This document shows, piece after piece, positions 43,222 through 52,364 of a stretch of 64,000 nt of DNA (positions are counted from its first letter, which is position 1; every line of letters begins with the position of its first letter). A model generated the notes under the pieces. That model ran no database searches. It had not been told where the DNA came from and was given only the letters and a program-made list of their open reading frames with translations. Made by a program: the position numbers and the translations under genes. The stretch lies in contig CALGIG010000116.1 of the NCBI GenBank assembly GCA_937915865.1, positions 62,001-126,000 on the forward strand. The letters run 5' to 3'. The stretch comes from an uncultured Prolixibacteraceae bacterium. GTDB taxonomy: Bacteria > Bacteroidota > Bacteroidia > Bacteroidales > Prolixibacteraceae.

Positions 43222-43842
43222 ATGAATAAATTGATTTTTGAAGCTTGTGTCGAAACTTTGGAAGAAGCAATTGCGGCCCAAAATCGTGGAGCAAATCGTA
43301 TTGAACTTTGTTCGGCACTCGATCAGGATGGGTTGACTCCCTCAGTGGAATTAACTATGCAGTGTGTGAAAAACTTATCAATTCCAATAATGGCAATGGT
43401 TCGTCCTCGCGGTGGTAATTTTGTTTATTCTGAAGAAGAAATCAGAAAAATGGAAGAAGAAATTAAGTTTTTCAAATTATCAGGTGTTGCCGGTGTAGTA
43501 TTCGGATTACTCACTAATGATGATGAAATTGATAAAGTAAATACAAACCGCTTGGCCAGTCTTGCTTCGCCGCTTGACGTTACCTTTCATAAAGCTATCG
43601 ACTATTCTTCTGATATTTTTAAGTCGTTTGTTCAATTAAATGATATAGAAGGAATTACGAGGGTTTTAACTTCGGGAGGAAAAGATACGGCTTGGAATGG
43701 ACGTAGTGTTCTGAAGCAAATGCAGAATATGCCCGGAAGGCAAATAAGAATTATAGCCGCCGGTAAAGTGTTACCCGAAAATAGAGAAAGCATCGCCAAC
43801 TATACTGGAGTTAAAGAATTGCATGGGAAACGTATTGTATGA
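43222..43842 (+). CDS. cutC: CutC-family protein, short form
   Basis: A 206-residue TIM-barrel protein: FEACVETLEEAIAAQNRGA, NRIELCSALDQDGLTPSVEL, AMVRPRGGNFVYSEEEI, VTFHKAIDYSSD, RVLTSGGKDTAWNG and the end RIIAAGKVLPENRESIANYT, KELHGKRIV. CutC proteins were linked to copper homeostasis in E. coli, but the mechanism is unclear. Usual length is near 240; this copy stops about 30 residues early, after the ELHG block, with no frameshift signs in the bases that follow. Translationally coupled to ogt. Confidence 0.88.
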   Translation: MNKLIFEACVETLEEAIAAQNRGANRIELCSALDQDGLTPSVELTMQCVKNLSIPIMAMVRPRGGNFVYSEEEIRKMEEEIKFFKLSGVAGVVFGLLTNDDEIDKVNTNRLASLASPLDVTFHKAIDYSSDIFKSFVQLNDIEGITRVLTSGGKDTAWNGRSVLKQMQNMPGRQIRIIAAGKVLPENRESIANYTGVKELHGKRIV

Positions 43843-44080
43843 GATTGTTCTTTTTCGTAAATTAACTGAATGAAAGTCAAAATTCAATTAATTATTAATT
43901 TATTCGAATTATTTAGTTCTGTATTCGATAAATTGTCAATTGGTTGTTTTGATTCATTAATTTTACTGGGTATTTATCTGGCAGATAAGTTTGTTTTGAA
44001 ATATGAATTTTATAAGATTAAGAGGAACAATGAATAAGAACTTTTTTCACCTGATTATAATACATTTTAAAAGAGCAACT

Positions 44081-44635
44081 ATGATGAAGCGAATTTTAGT
44101 TTTGATTCTATGTGGGATGCTGACAAGTTTCAGTTGGGCACAATCGATGCAGAAAGACAATAAGAATCTTTACAAAGCATTTGAGTCTTCTGTTAGTGAG
44201 GGATTGAATCTTCAGGCAACAGCGAAAGTTGGGATAAGACCTGTTTATGGGCTATTTAGTATTGGAACACAATTTCTTGCACAAAATTACAAATGGGCTT
44301 TTGGTGGTGGTATCGGAACACATTTGATGCGTTCTGATATTCATTCATTAAATCTTGAATATATGATATTTCATGTGAATGAGAATGAGATTTGGACTGA
44401 TAATTACAATAATTTTCAGCAAATCAGGCTTTTATATAGCAAAAGAATTGGTGAAAAGATCAGTATTTTTGGTGGTCCGAGCCTCAATTTAAATATTGCA
44501 GAAAACAAGCAAAGTTATGGACATACTTTTGAGAGTACTTTCTCTCCTTATGATATGTATTCGCATGTTGGTGATAATCACACTACTAAAGGTTGGATTG
44601 GTTTTACACTTGGTATCCGGTTCGATAAGAAGTAA
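44081..44635 (+). CDS. Small outer-membrane beta-barrel-like protein
   Basis: A 184-residue protein; ATG 44081 (MMKRILVLILCGMLTSFSWAQ) gives a clean signal peptide, while frames from 44003 or 44030 add an odd leader. The mature part alternates polar and hydrophobic residues with aromatic ends (YGLFSIGTQFLAQNYKWAFG, IRLLYSKRIGEKISIFGGP, GWIGFTLGIRFDKK), as in small outer-membrane barrels. The last strand ends in FDKK rather than Phe. Family not recognised, function unknown. A strong terminator follows. Confidence 0.7.
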   Translation: MMKRILVLILCGMLTSFSWAQSMQKDNKNLYKAFESSVSEGLNLQATAKVGIRPVYGLFSIGTQFLAQNYKWAFGGGIGTHLMRSDIHSLNLEYMIFHVNENEIWTDNYNNFQQIRLLYSKRIGEKISIFGGPSLNLNIAENKQSYGHTFESTFSPYDMYSHVGDNHTTKGWIGFTLGIRFDKK

Positions 44636-44648
44636 TCTGACAATTAGT

Positions 44649-44691
44649 AAAAATAAAACCCTGCCAAAGTTATAGGCAGGGCTTTATTTTT
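44649..44691. terminator. Strong bidirectional terminator
   Basis: AATAAAACCCTGCC and GGCAGGGCTTTATT pair over about 14 positions with one mismatch; A and T runs flank both sides. It serves the outer-membrane gene on plus and the hydE end on minus. Confidence 0.85.
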
Positions 44692-44750
44692 ACTAATATA
44701 TTAATATTGAATTTGATGCTGCTGGTTTGAATAAAAATGATACGGTAGAT

Positions 44751-45839
44751 TTAATCTTTCCTTTTCTTAAAATGTTTTGAATCACCCCATTCTCCGTATC
44801 CAATTTCACAGCCTGATATTTCGATTCGGGCTTCCAAACAATTACGGCACAATTCAGCATCTTCGTCCAGACAAGGTTTATCCTCGTACAATTGGTATTC
44901 TTTTCTGTATTTTGTTGGAGTTAAATTTGGCATTATGATATTGGCACCAATAGCCAGTGCTTTTTCCCTTCCCGTTGGGTCAATGGCCTGTAATGCAGTT
45001 GCTGCGGCAATGTTAATGTCGGGCATTAATAACCGTAACGCTGCAATCATTTTTAAAGCCAGATCAAAGCGTTCTTCCTTGGTTTTCAGTTGATGTTTGA
45101 ATGTGCAGAGCGGAGTGTCTTCGTGTTCAATGTAAGGTCCCATACCAACCATGTCAACATCAAAACTTTTGAGAAATATTAAATCGTTTGCCAAATCATC
45201 TAATGATTGAAATGGTAGCCCTATCATTACACCTGTTCCAACCTGGAACCCAGCTTCCCGAAGATTATATAAAGCCTTTAACCTTTGCTCAAAACGGTGA
45301 AGATCATCGGTTGGATGTATTTTCTTGTATAGTTCAGGATTTGAACTTTCTATTCGAAGCAAATAACGATGTGCGCCGCATTCGAACCATCTACAATAAG
45401 TTTCCAAACTTTGTTCTCCACATGATAGCGTTATACCTAATTCGTTGTTCGATAATTGCTTGATTTCTTTTAGAAGATACTCAACCCTTTTTGCAAATGC
45501 CGGCGAAGATAATTCACCTGACTGCAAAACAACCGATCCAAAACGGTTTTCCCAGGCAAAACGACAAGCATTCAAAATTTCCTCATCAGAAGCATTGTAC
45601 CTAACGACTTTTGCGTTGCTTTTCCTGATTCCGCAGTAGAAACAATCTTTAGCACAAACATTCGAAAATTCAACTAGGCCCCTGAAATGAACTTTATTTC
45701 CAATTGTTTGCTGTTTAATTAATTGTGCTTGTCTAAAGAGCAATTGTCTATCATCGCCTTCAGCCGATAACAACCTGACAAGATCGGGTTTTGAGAAATT
45801 TGCTTGACTTAATATTTCCTGAAATGCTTTCATTTTCAA
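44751..45839 (-). CDS. hydE: [FeFe] hydrogenase H-cluster maturase HydE (radical SAM)
   Basis: A 362-residue radical-SAM protein. The cluster motif is SNVCAKDCFYCGIRKSN (CxxxCxxC, about residues 60-76), followed by SGELSSPAFAKRVEYLL, ITLSCGEQSLETYCRWFECG, RIESSNPELYKKIHPTD and TGVMIGLPFQSLDDL. The end (CLDEDAELCRNCLEARIE) keeps three Cys of the variable second cluster site. HydE takes part in building the dithiolate-bridged diiron site with HydF and HydG. The gene begins 2 bp after the stop of the WecA-like transferase, on the same strand, and so sits at the end of the polysaccharide operon rather than in a hyd operon. Confidence 0.93.
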   Translation of the reverse strand: MKMKAFQEILSQANFSKPDLVRLLSAEGDDRQLLFRQAQLIKQQTIGNKVHFRGLVEFSNVCAKDCFYCGIRKSNAKVVRYNASDEEILNACRFAWENRFGSVVLQSGELSSPAFAKRVEYLLKEIKQLSNNELGITLSCGEQSLETYCRWFECGAHRYLLRIESSNPELYKKIHPTDDLHRFEQRLKALYNLREAGFQVGTGVMIGLPFQSLDDLANDLIFLKSFDVDMVGMGPYIEHEDTPLCTFKHQLKTKEERFDLALKMIAALRLLMPDINIAAATALQAIDPTGREKALAIGANIIMPNLTPTKYRKEYQLYEDKPCLDEDAELCRNCLEARIEISGCEIGYGEWGDSKHFKKRKD

Positions 45840-45841
45840 GC

Positions 45842-46888
45842 TTATTTCTTTCTTTTTGTGAAGAAATCAGGTAATTGTAATAAGAAGAATATTACTACAA
45901 TTAAAAAAATCATTAAAACATGTTTATTCAGAAACCGAAAAGCAAATGCCAAGGTGATAATTACACAGTTAATTAAAACAATGATTACAGTGCAGGCAAT
46001 ATGCGAAAAACCAAGTCCCAGGAGTCGATGATGAATATGTCCCAGATCGGGTGCAAATGGTGATTTTCCATTTATAATCCTGACAATAAATACTCTAATC
46101 ATGTCGGCCAATGGTGTAGCCAGAATAGCTAAAGAAAAAACAGGAGAAAAAGCTGTTTCCTGTGGAGTGGTTGTCAGAGCAAATTCGTTGTATTGAATAA
46201 CTTGTACAGCTATAAGCAATCCTAACAACAATGATCCGGTATCTCCTAAAAAAATCTTGTTTGTTTTTCCAAAAACATTGAACCTTAAGAATGCTAAGAG
46301 GCTCCCGGTTAGCGCACTACATAAAATGGCATAATCGTTATTTGTTGTAACAAGAAATTTTGTCCCGAAAATAATGGAGGAAAATATTCCAATTGAAGCG
46401 GCTAATCCATCAATTCCATCCACAAAGTTGATAGCATTGATTATTGAAACGATAGCTACAAGGGTTATTGCAACACTAACGAAATAGTTAATCTCAAAGA
46501 AATCTAAAATGCCATGTAAGTTGGTAAAACGTATATCTCCGGGAATTATTAAAATGAGGGCACAAATTATTTGCGCAATTAATTTCTTACGTGGCGAAAT
46601 AATCAGAATGTCATCTTTCATCCCAATGAAAAACAAAATGATCATTGATGCCAGGATATACCTGAATTCGATAAACTCGAATTTGTGTAAACTAAGTAAA
46701 GTTGCAATCGATACTCCTATAAAAATTGCGATACCTCCTAAATTTGGAACAACAACCTTGTTTACTCTTCGTTCGTTTGGTTCATCATAAAGGTGTTTTT
46801 CTCTCGAAATTCGGATTATTACCGGGATGGCAATAATTACCAGTGTAAATCCGATTAGAAAAGATAAAATGAGTTGAATTATTGGCAT
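45842..46888 (-). CDS. Undecaprenyl-phosphate sugar-1-phosphate transferase, WecA/TagO/MraY family
   Basis: A 348-residue protein with about ten hydrophobic segments. Diagnostic cytoplasmic loops: GMKDDILIISPRKKL (Asp pair, about 90), INFVDGIDGLAAS (about 151), FLGDTGSLLLG (about 213) and the substrate loop DLGHIHHRLLGLG (about 283), the last being of the WecA/TagO rather than MraY kind. It likely starts glycan assembly by moving HexNAc-1-phosphate onto undecaprenyl phosphate at the inner membrane. First residue MPIIQLILSFLIGF fits an N-terminal membrane helix. Confidence 0.9.
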   Translation of the reverse strand: MPIIQLILSFLIGFTLVIIAIPVIIRISREKHLYDEPNERRVNKVVVPNLGGIAIFIGVSIATLLSLHKFEFIEFRYILASMIILFFIGMKDDILIISPRKKLIAQIICALILIIPGDIRFTNLHGILDFFEINYFVSVAITLVAIVSIINAINFVDGIDGLAASIGIFSSIIFGTKFLVTTNNDYAILCSALTGSLLAFLRFNVFGKTNKIFLGDTGSLLLGLLIAVQVIQYNEFALTTTPQETAFSPVFSLAILATPLADMIRVFIVRIINGKSPFAPDLGHIHHRLLGLGFSHIACTVIIVLINCVIITLAFAFRFLNKHVLMIFLIVVIFFLLQLPDFFTKRKK

Positions 46889-46921
46889 TGAAATATTTTT
46901 TCGAAGTTAAAGCTAATGCAA

Positions 46922-48025
46922 TTATAACGATTGGTATAATTCCATAGTTTTTTTAATCATTTTCGAGGAAGTGAAATGCGATATGTATCTTTCTCTTGCA
47001 TTTTTTCCAAATTTTTCGGCAAGTTCCGGGTTCGATATAATGGCTCTGATTGCGTCGGCTAATGCTTTGGAATTTTTGGGCGGTACCACCAATCCAGTTA
47101 TTTGGTGCTGGTTAATCCATGAGACTCCGGAATAAGGAATATGGGTTGAGATAATGGGCTTTGCAAACGCCATAGCCTCAAGCTGAACTATTCCAAAAGC
47201 TTCAGATCTTTCGCATGAAGGCATACAAAATAAATCGCATAATTCGTAATATGCCGATATCTCTTTGGGCGGGATATTGCCAGTCAGAATAACTTTATTC
47301 TCAAGTTTTTGTTCTTGAATTTTACTTTTTAGCGATTGATACAACTTGCCATTTCCTCCTATAATAATCAGAAAATCATTTGGTAATTCCCTTGCAGCAT
47401 CTATTAGATAATCAAATCCTTTGTAATAAATTAATCGCCCCAGACTGAATATTACCTTTTTATTTTGATACGATTTCTTTAATGTTTTTAAAACGTTTGC
47501 ATCAGTAGTTGTATGGTCGATTCCAATAGGTATTATTGTGCATTTCGATTTGTAATCCTTTAAATCAGTTGATCCTTCTAAATATGGGGGAGAAGTAACT
47601 ATTATTTGATCTGCTTTTTTTAGTAAAGCTTTTTGAAACGGATTATAAATGCGTTTTAAATAAACTTGTTTAATAATATCACTATGCCAATGTAATACTA
47701 TCTTGCCTTTGAAAGGAACTAATTGCAACACAATTGCTCCAGTTGGGTTTGGTAAATGCAAATGTATTATGTCGTAATTCTTATGAATTTTCTTCAGCAA
47801 AAAAAACATGGAAATCGAGAATGGGGTAGATTTAAGTTTGATAAGTGTTGATGACCGGTAAATTTTATAAGTATTTTCTTCAATCGAATTTTTAGGTTTG
47901 TCGTTAAAGCATAATACATCTGTTTGAATACCCATTTGATTCAACCCTTCTACCAAATCAAAATTTACCCTTTCAATTCCGCCAAAATGCGGCGGGTAAT
48001 ATTTCCCGATATGAAGTATTCTCAT
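46922..48025 (-). CDS. Glycosyltransferase family 4
   Basis: A 367-residue GT-B enzyme. Start ATG 48025 (MRILHIGKYYPPHFGGIERV) overlaps the stop of the preceding gene as ATGA, so the longer frame to 48112 is rejected. N-terminal PPHFGGIE is the usual acceptor-domain loop; the donor site has FSLGRLIYYKGFDYLIDAA and PSCERSEAFGIVQLEAMAFA with E-x7-E. It probably adds one sugar of the repeat unit on the cytoplasmic face. Donor unknown. Confidence 0.88.
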   Translation of the reverse strand: MRILHIGKYYPPHFGGIERVNFDLVEGLNQMGIQTDVLCFNDKPKNSIEENTYKIYRSSTLIKLKSTPFSISMFFLLKKIHKNYDIIHLHLPNPTGAIVLQLVPFKGKIVLHWHSDIIKQVYLKRIYNPFQKALLKKADQIIVTSPPYLEGSTDLKDYKSKCTIIPIGIDHTTTDANVLKTLKKSYQNKKVIFSLGRLIYYKGFDYLIDAARELPNDFLIIIGGNGKLYQSLKSKIQEQKLENKVILTGNIPPKEISAYYELCDLFCMPSCERSEAFGIVQLEAMAFAKPIISTHIPYSGVSWINQHQITGLVVPPKNSKALADAIRAIISNPELAEKFGKNARERYISHFTSSKMIKKTMELYQSL

Positions 48026-49053
48026 TTTTGTAATTCTTCTACCGTTTGATTTACTTTTTGCGAAGAGGCAACCCACGAAAACTTTCGTATGTTTTCTAAG
48101 CCTTTTGAACAAAGATGATTTTTAAGTGCGTCATCTTTGCTTAATCTGTCAAGTGCATTTATCATACTATCCTCAGAATATGGATCGATGTAATAAGCAG
48201 CATCGCCACACGATTCCTTCAAAACCGGAATGTCGGATACAATAACAGGTGTTTCAACTGACATCGCTTCAAGTGCGGGTATTCCAAATCCTTCATACAG
48301 AGATGGATATATAAATATTTCGGCTTTCTCATAGTATTCAAATAATTCCTTATCTGAAATATATCCTGTAAGAATTACATTTTCTGAAGATTGAATGTTC
48401 GACCGTTGAAATGATTGTTGTTTTCCACCAACAAGTATCAATTTAAAATCAGGATTGTTCCATTTATGAAAAGCTTTTATCAACCGATTTATATTCTTAC
48501 GTGGATCAATTGAACCAACAGTTAATATGAACTTACTTTTAGGATATCCTTTTTTCTGGTAAGGACTAACTGCGTTGTAAATAACTTCAATTTTTTCCTT
48601 TTGTATGTTCAGAATTTCTGAAATTGTATTTTTTGAACACTCGCTTACAGTCAATATTTTTTGTGAGTTTCTTACTGTGACAGGAGTAAGAAGTTTGTAG
48701 AACCAATAGTAACGGTTTGAGAACCATTCAGGATGCTCCCAAAATGATAAGTCGTGTATAGTAACTATCTTATTCTTATAGAAAACAGGCCCAAGTCCGG
48801 TAAAATTTAGAAGTAAAGGACTGTTTAATTTCTTTAGATATTTAGGCAAAAAAAACTGTTCCCAGGTATAAGGATTCGTTGGACCTGCTTCAATAAGCTG
48901 GTCTTTGGGAAGACCGATTGAAATGTTAGTTCCGGTTGGAACAATTACTTTATAACTGCGATTTGTCTTCAGTAAATGGAGAGTTATTTCAGTAGCAAAG
49001 CGCTGTACACCAGTTGTCTGTTGGGTTAAAAATCTGCCATTAATGAAATACAT
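48022..49053 (-). CDS. Glycosyltransferase family 4
   Basis: A 343-residue GT-B enzyme: FINGRFLTQQTTGVQRFATE at the N-terminus, VTIHDLSFWEHPEWFSNRYY in the middle, SKFILTVGSIDPRKNINRLI and PSLYEGFGIPALEAMSVETP with E-x7-E near residue 245-265. It belongs to the mannosyl- or rhamnosyltransferase-like group 1 enzymes, though specificity cannot be read. It shares the ATGA junction with the downstream GT4. Confidence 0.88.
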   Translation of the reverse strand: MYFINGRFLTQQTTGVQRFATEITLHLLKTNRSYKVIVPTGTNISIGLPKDQLIEAGPTNPYTWEQFFLPKYLKKLNSPLLLNFTGLGPVFYKNKIVTIHDLSFWEHPEWFSNRYYWFYKLLTPVTVRNSQKILTVSECSKNTISEILNIQKEKIEVIYNAVSPYQKKGYPKSKFILTVGSIDPRKNINRLIKAFHKWNNPDFKLILVGGKQQSFQRSNIQSSENVILTGYISDKELFEYYEKAEIFIYPSLYEGFGIPALEAMSVETPVIVSDIPVLKESCGDAAYYIDPYSEDSMINALDRLSKDDALKNHLCSKGLENIRKFSWVASSQKVNQTVEELQK

Positions 49054-49098
49054 GTAGCATCAGTTTGAGATGGTCTATAAATTCGAAGAATAGTATTA

Positions 49099-49929
49099 TT
49101 ACGATTTACTTATGTGGTAATATACTTTCCTGAAAAAGTAGAATAGTTTAGATTCCTCAAATTTTAACGCTAATCTGACCAATTTTGAATCGCGGGTATC
49201 AAAGAACTTCGTTGCCAAATCGGTTAAATCGTCGTTGGAAGCATTATTTTGAAGTTTGTTTTCAAGTATTGGGATAAAATAGGTAATTAAAGCTCGCCTT
49301 GTTTCTTCATATTTTAAATGAGTCAACCTCCGATTCATGGAATGACCGGGCAATTCCATTCTTGAAATAACCATTCCGGGTAAATATTTATAGGTGCAAT
49401 TGAATAAATGTATAGCCTTTAGGCTAAATTCCCAGTCGCTTATTATCTTGTTATTTTCGTTGTAAAGTCCAACTTTCTCAAATAACGATTTTTTTATGAG
49501 TGTTGATTGGTGGGGCAAAGATTTGGAAATAAGGTAACCTAATGAAATTTTGTTGGGATAGGTTAATCGCATATTTACACAAATTGTATCGGCAAAAACG
49601 ATATCTTCCGAAAATGGTGCGGAAAAAACAGTATTTAGTATCTCATTATTGGTAAAGCAATCGCCGCTGTTCATAAATAAACAGTATTCCCCGGTAGCTT
49701 TATTTATACCTTTATTCATTGCATTAAAAATTCCTTTGTCGGGTTCCGAAGCCCAATAAGCAAGATTCTCTGCAACAAGTTCTATTTCAACTGTACTTCC
49801 ATCGCTGCTTCCACCATCAATGATAATATATTCGAAATTTGTAAAGGTTTGGTTTAAAACACTTGAGATCGTTTTTTTTAAACCTTTTCGGTTATTGTAG
49901 TTAACTGTAATGATTGAAAGCTTGAGCAT
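49099..49929 (-). CDS. Glycosyltransferase family 2
   Basis: A 276-residue GT-A enzyme: LSIITVNYNNRKGLKKTISS, EYIIIDGGSSDGSTVEIE, YWASEPDKGIFNAMNKGI and FMNSGDCF, the last replacing the DxD metal motif as usual in the WcaA/colanic-type subgroup. The C-terminal third is helical and variable. No membrane segment. One transferase of the polysaccharide repeat unit; donor unknown. Confidence 0.88.
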   Translation of the reverse strand: MLKLSIITVNYNNRKGLKKTISSVLNQTFTNFEYIIIDGGSSDGSTVEIELVAENLAYWASEPDKGIFNAMNKGINKATGEYCLFMNSGDCFTNNEILNTVFSAPFSEDIVFADTICVNMRLTYPNKISLGYLISKSLPHQSTLIKKSLFEKVGLYNENNKIISDWEFSLKAIHLFNCTYKYLPGMVISRMELPGHSMNRRLTHLKYEETRRALITYFIPILENKLQNNASNDDLTDLATKFFDTRDSKLVRLALKFEESKLFYFFRKVYYHISKS

Positions 49930-49939
49930 TTCCCTTATG

Positions 49940-51028
49940 TTAAAACTTGTTTAATACTTCAACAACCCGATATATGTCATCTTCCGTGTGACCAAAAGAT
50001 ATTGGCAGACTTAAAGTTGTTTGGTGTATTTCTTCTGAAATTGGAAATGTACCATTAATAATTTCTTTCATTGCGGTTTGTTGGTGTGGAGGAATTGGGT
50101 AATGAATTTCAGTTTTAATCCCATTTTTCAGTAAATATTCTTTTAAAAGATTTCGCTGGGGATGTCTAATGTTGAAGATATGAAATACGTCATAATAATC
50201 ATCAGATACAACAGGGCAAATGAAGTCTTTATTTAATTCTTTTAAATATATAGAAGCTAACTTTCGCTTATGTTCTGTGATCTTATTTAGAAATTTCAAC
50301 TTTACAGATAATAACGCAGCTTGGACTTCATCCAGTCTGGAATTATAGCCGATAAAATCATTTTGGTATTTCTTTTCTGATCCATAATTTCGCAATGATC
50401 TGAATTTCTTAGCCAGTTCTTCGTCGTCGGTTGTTAAAGCACCTGCATCACCTAATGCACCTAAATTTTTTGTAGGGTAAAATGAAAATGTACCTATACC
50501 AAAAGTACCAACTGGTTTTCCTTTAAATGCAGCACCATGAGCTTGGGCACAATCTTCAATAACAGGTAGTTGATGTCGGTTGGCAATTTCCAGTATCGAT
50601 TCCATATTACATGCTTTGCCATAAAGATGAACGACTATAATAGCTCTTGTCAATGGTGTTATATGCTCCTCGATTAATGATGGATTAATATTGTAGGTTT
50701 CTAATTCAGGTTCTACTAATACTGGCTTTAAATTACAATGAACTATCGACAATATTGTTGCAATATATGTATTTGATGGAACAATAATTTCTGAACCTTC
50801 GGGAAAATTATAAACCTTCATTGCTAAAATTAAAGCATCTAAGCCAGAAGCAACTCCAACGCAATGCTTTGTACCACAGAATATGGCAAATTCGTTTTCA
50901 AAAGTTTTTACTTTATTTCCCAAGATGTACCAGCCACTTTCTAAAACGCTTTGAAAAGCATTTAGATATGCCTTCATAAACTGTTTATTAGAATTTAGCA
51001 GGCTCTCATATTCAATTGTATGGTTCAT
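49940..51028 (-). CDS. fdtB: DegT/DnrJ/EryC1 sugar aminotransferase, FdtB/QdtB-like
   Basis: A 362-residue PLP enzyme. ATG 51028 (MNHTIEYESLLNSNKQF) is chosen; it overlaps the fdtA stop by 17 bp. Blocks: SGLDALILAMKVY, IIVPSNTYIATILSIVH, HLYGKACNMESI, VIEDCAQAHGA, GTFSFYPTKNLGALGDAGAL (Lys of the internal aldimine about residue 186) and YNSRLDEVQAALLSVKL. Next to FdtA it most likely makes dTDP-3-amino-3,6-dideoxyhexose (Fuc3N or Qui3N). The gene symbol rests on context; galacto and gluco forms cannot be separated here. Confidence 0.82.
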   Translation of the reverse strand: MNHTIEYESLLNSNKQFMKAYLNAFQSVLESGWYILGNKVKTFENEFAIFCGTKHCVGVASGLDALILAMKVYNFPEGSEIIVPSNTYIATILSIVHCNLKPVLVEPELETYNINPSLIEEHITPLTRAIIVVHLYGKACNMESILEIANRHQLPVIEDCAQAHGAAFKGKPVGTFGIGTFSFYPTKNLGALGDAGALTTDDEELAKKFRSLRNYGSEKKYQNDFIGYNSRLDEVQAALLSVKLKFLNKITEHKRKLASIYLKELNKDFICPVVSDDYYDVFHIFNIRHPQRNLLKEYLLKNGIKTEIHYPIPPHQQTAMKEIINGTFPISEEIHQTTLSLPISFGHTEDDIYRVVEVLNKF

Positions 51029-51377
51029 AGATATAATCTTTAGGATCAAAATATTCAGAAGCTAAGACCATTAAAATTGCGTCTTTCGAAAATAAATCCA
51101 TTGTATGCCAATCTTCAGTTTCTAATATTAGGCATTTATTTGGTGCATCCAAAAAGTAATCTATAGCTTCTTTACCATTATTGCAGTATATTTTACAGCT
51201 TCCCTTAATACATATTGCTGCCTGAACTGTTTGGTGGTGTCGATGTCCTCCCCGAACTGAATCGTCAACGCCATAGATATAAAATATACGTTTAATCTCA
51301 AATGGTATCACTTTTTCAATTACCGTTAAATTTCCTCTTTTGTCAGTAAATGTTTTTAAATCAATTATACGTGGCAT
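51012..51377 (-). CDS. fdtA: dTDP-4-dehydro-6-deoxyglucose 3,4-ketoisomerase, FdtA/QdtA-like
   Basis: A 121-residue cupin of the WxcM-like group: IDLKTFTDKRGNLTVIEKV, the conserved IKRIFYIYGVDDSVRGGHRH with catalytic His residues (about 45-50), and LILETEDWHTMDLFSKDAIL with the second conserved block, then FDPKDYIYEP. It moves the keto group of dTDP-4-keto-6-deoxyglucose, the RmlB product (61181-62239), from C4 to C3, supplying the aminotransferase. A dedicated N-acetyltransferase is not in the window. Confidence 0.87.
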   Translation of the reverse strand: MPRIIDLKTFTDKRGNLTVIEKVIPFEIKRIFYIYGVDDSVRGGHRHHQTVQAAICIKGSCKIYCNNGKEAIDYFLDAPNKCLILETEDWHTMDLFSKDAILMVLASEYFDPKDYIYEPYN

Positions 51378-51380
51378 ATT

Positions 51381-52358
51381 TTAGAAATTAATGGTGTAAT
51401 TGGAATCGTTTTTTAGAACAAACTTTGCAATTGCCTTAATGATTTCTGGTAGGGTTCTATTTTTATTTGTCAAAAAATCAATCGATATATTTTTTACTTC
51501 AAACTTCGATAGCAGATCGTGTAGTAATGAAAGGTATGGATTGTAAATCAACTTCATAACTGATGGTGGAATTTTATATATACCAAGATAGTTTAGGTAT
51601 CCCAGTCTAATGTTATAAGTATGAACAAAGTGAAAATGGAAGAATATCAAATCAAATTCGTCTTTTGAAGATAATTCCGTACCTATTATGCCCATATCTT
51701 CTTTCCGGAATGAATACTGTTGCATGTTCCAGGGTGCAACCCCCCCTCCTAAATGATTCAGAACATGAATTCCGCGAAAGCGTGTTGTCCAATCATCCAA
51801 ATATTTCTGATCTCCAAATTTACCATCTTCATATCTGGCAAAACACCAGTTAATGCAAACATCCTTCCACCATTTTAGTACGTTTAGTCCATTTGTCGTA
51901 TTTCTAAAAGTTATAAATTGAACACAATATTTTCCGGCAAGAGAGGTATTGTCGTATCGAGGAGTATAACGATGTTCTGTAATTAATACATCATTTCCTT
52001 TTAGTTCTTGTATCAAAACTTTGGGGTCTTTATAAAAGAAAACGTCAGCATCGATATAAGTGCAATCTGATAAATCAAAATGATTAATACAGTACCATAT
52101 TGTTGATGGCGTACAGGTCCAGCAATACTCTCCTTTACTGCGATTTTGTTTTGCCGTCAATAATTCCTTATTCTCAAATTCAGCTAAAGAAATTACAGTA
52201 ATGTTTTCAAATCCTGATTCTTCGAGAATTTTTTGTGATAAATCATCAAAAGCAAATATATATAAATGAAAATCAAGACACACCTTCTTTAAAGAATTGT
52301 ACATACACAATCCTTTGATGAGGTATGACGAGTCAAATAAAGTACAAAAATTTAACAT
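51381..52358 (-). CDS. GT-A type glycosyltransferase, family not resolved
   Basis: A 325-residue soluble protein. It begins LNFCTLFDSSYLIKGLCMYN, has the metal motif in CTYIDADVFFYKDP (DxD about residue 103-105), and later GDQKYLDDWTTRFRGIHVLN and HLGGGVAPWN, a pattern like GT8-type or related retaining enzymes that transfer hexoses. The order of blocks is typical for 'glycosyl transferase' annotations of capsule loci in Bacteroidota. Specificity unknown. Confidence 0.78.
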   Translation of the reverse strand: MLNFCTLFDSSYLIKGLCMYNSLKKVCLDFHLYIFAFDDLSQKILEESGFENITVISLAEFENKELLTAKQNRSKGEYCWTCTPSTIWYCINHFDLSDCTYIDADVFFYKDPKVLIQELKGNDVLITEHRYTPRYDNTSLAGKYCVQFITFRNTTNGLNVLKWWKDVCINWCFARYEDGKFGDQKYLDDWTTRFRGIHVLNHLGGGVAPWNMQQYSFRKEDMGIIGTELSSKDEFDLIFFHFHFVHTYNIRLGYLNYLGIYKIPPSVMKLIYNPYLSLLHDLLSKFEVKNISIDFLTNKNRTLPEIIKAIAKFVLKNDSNYTINF

Positions 52359-52364
52359 TTGTTT

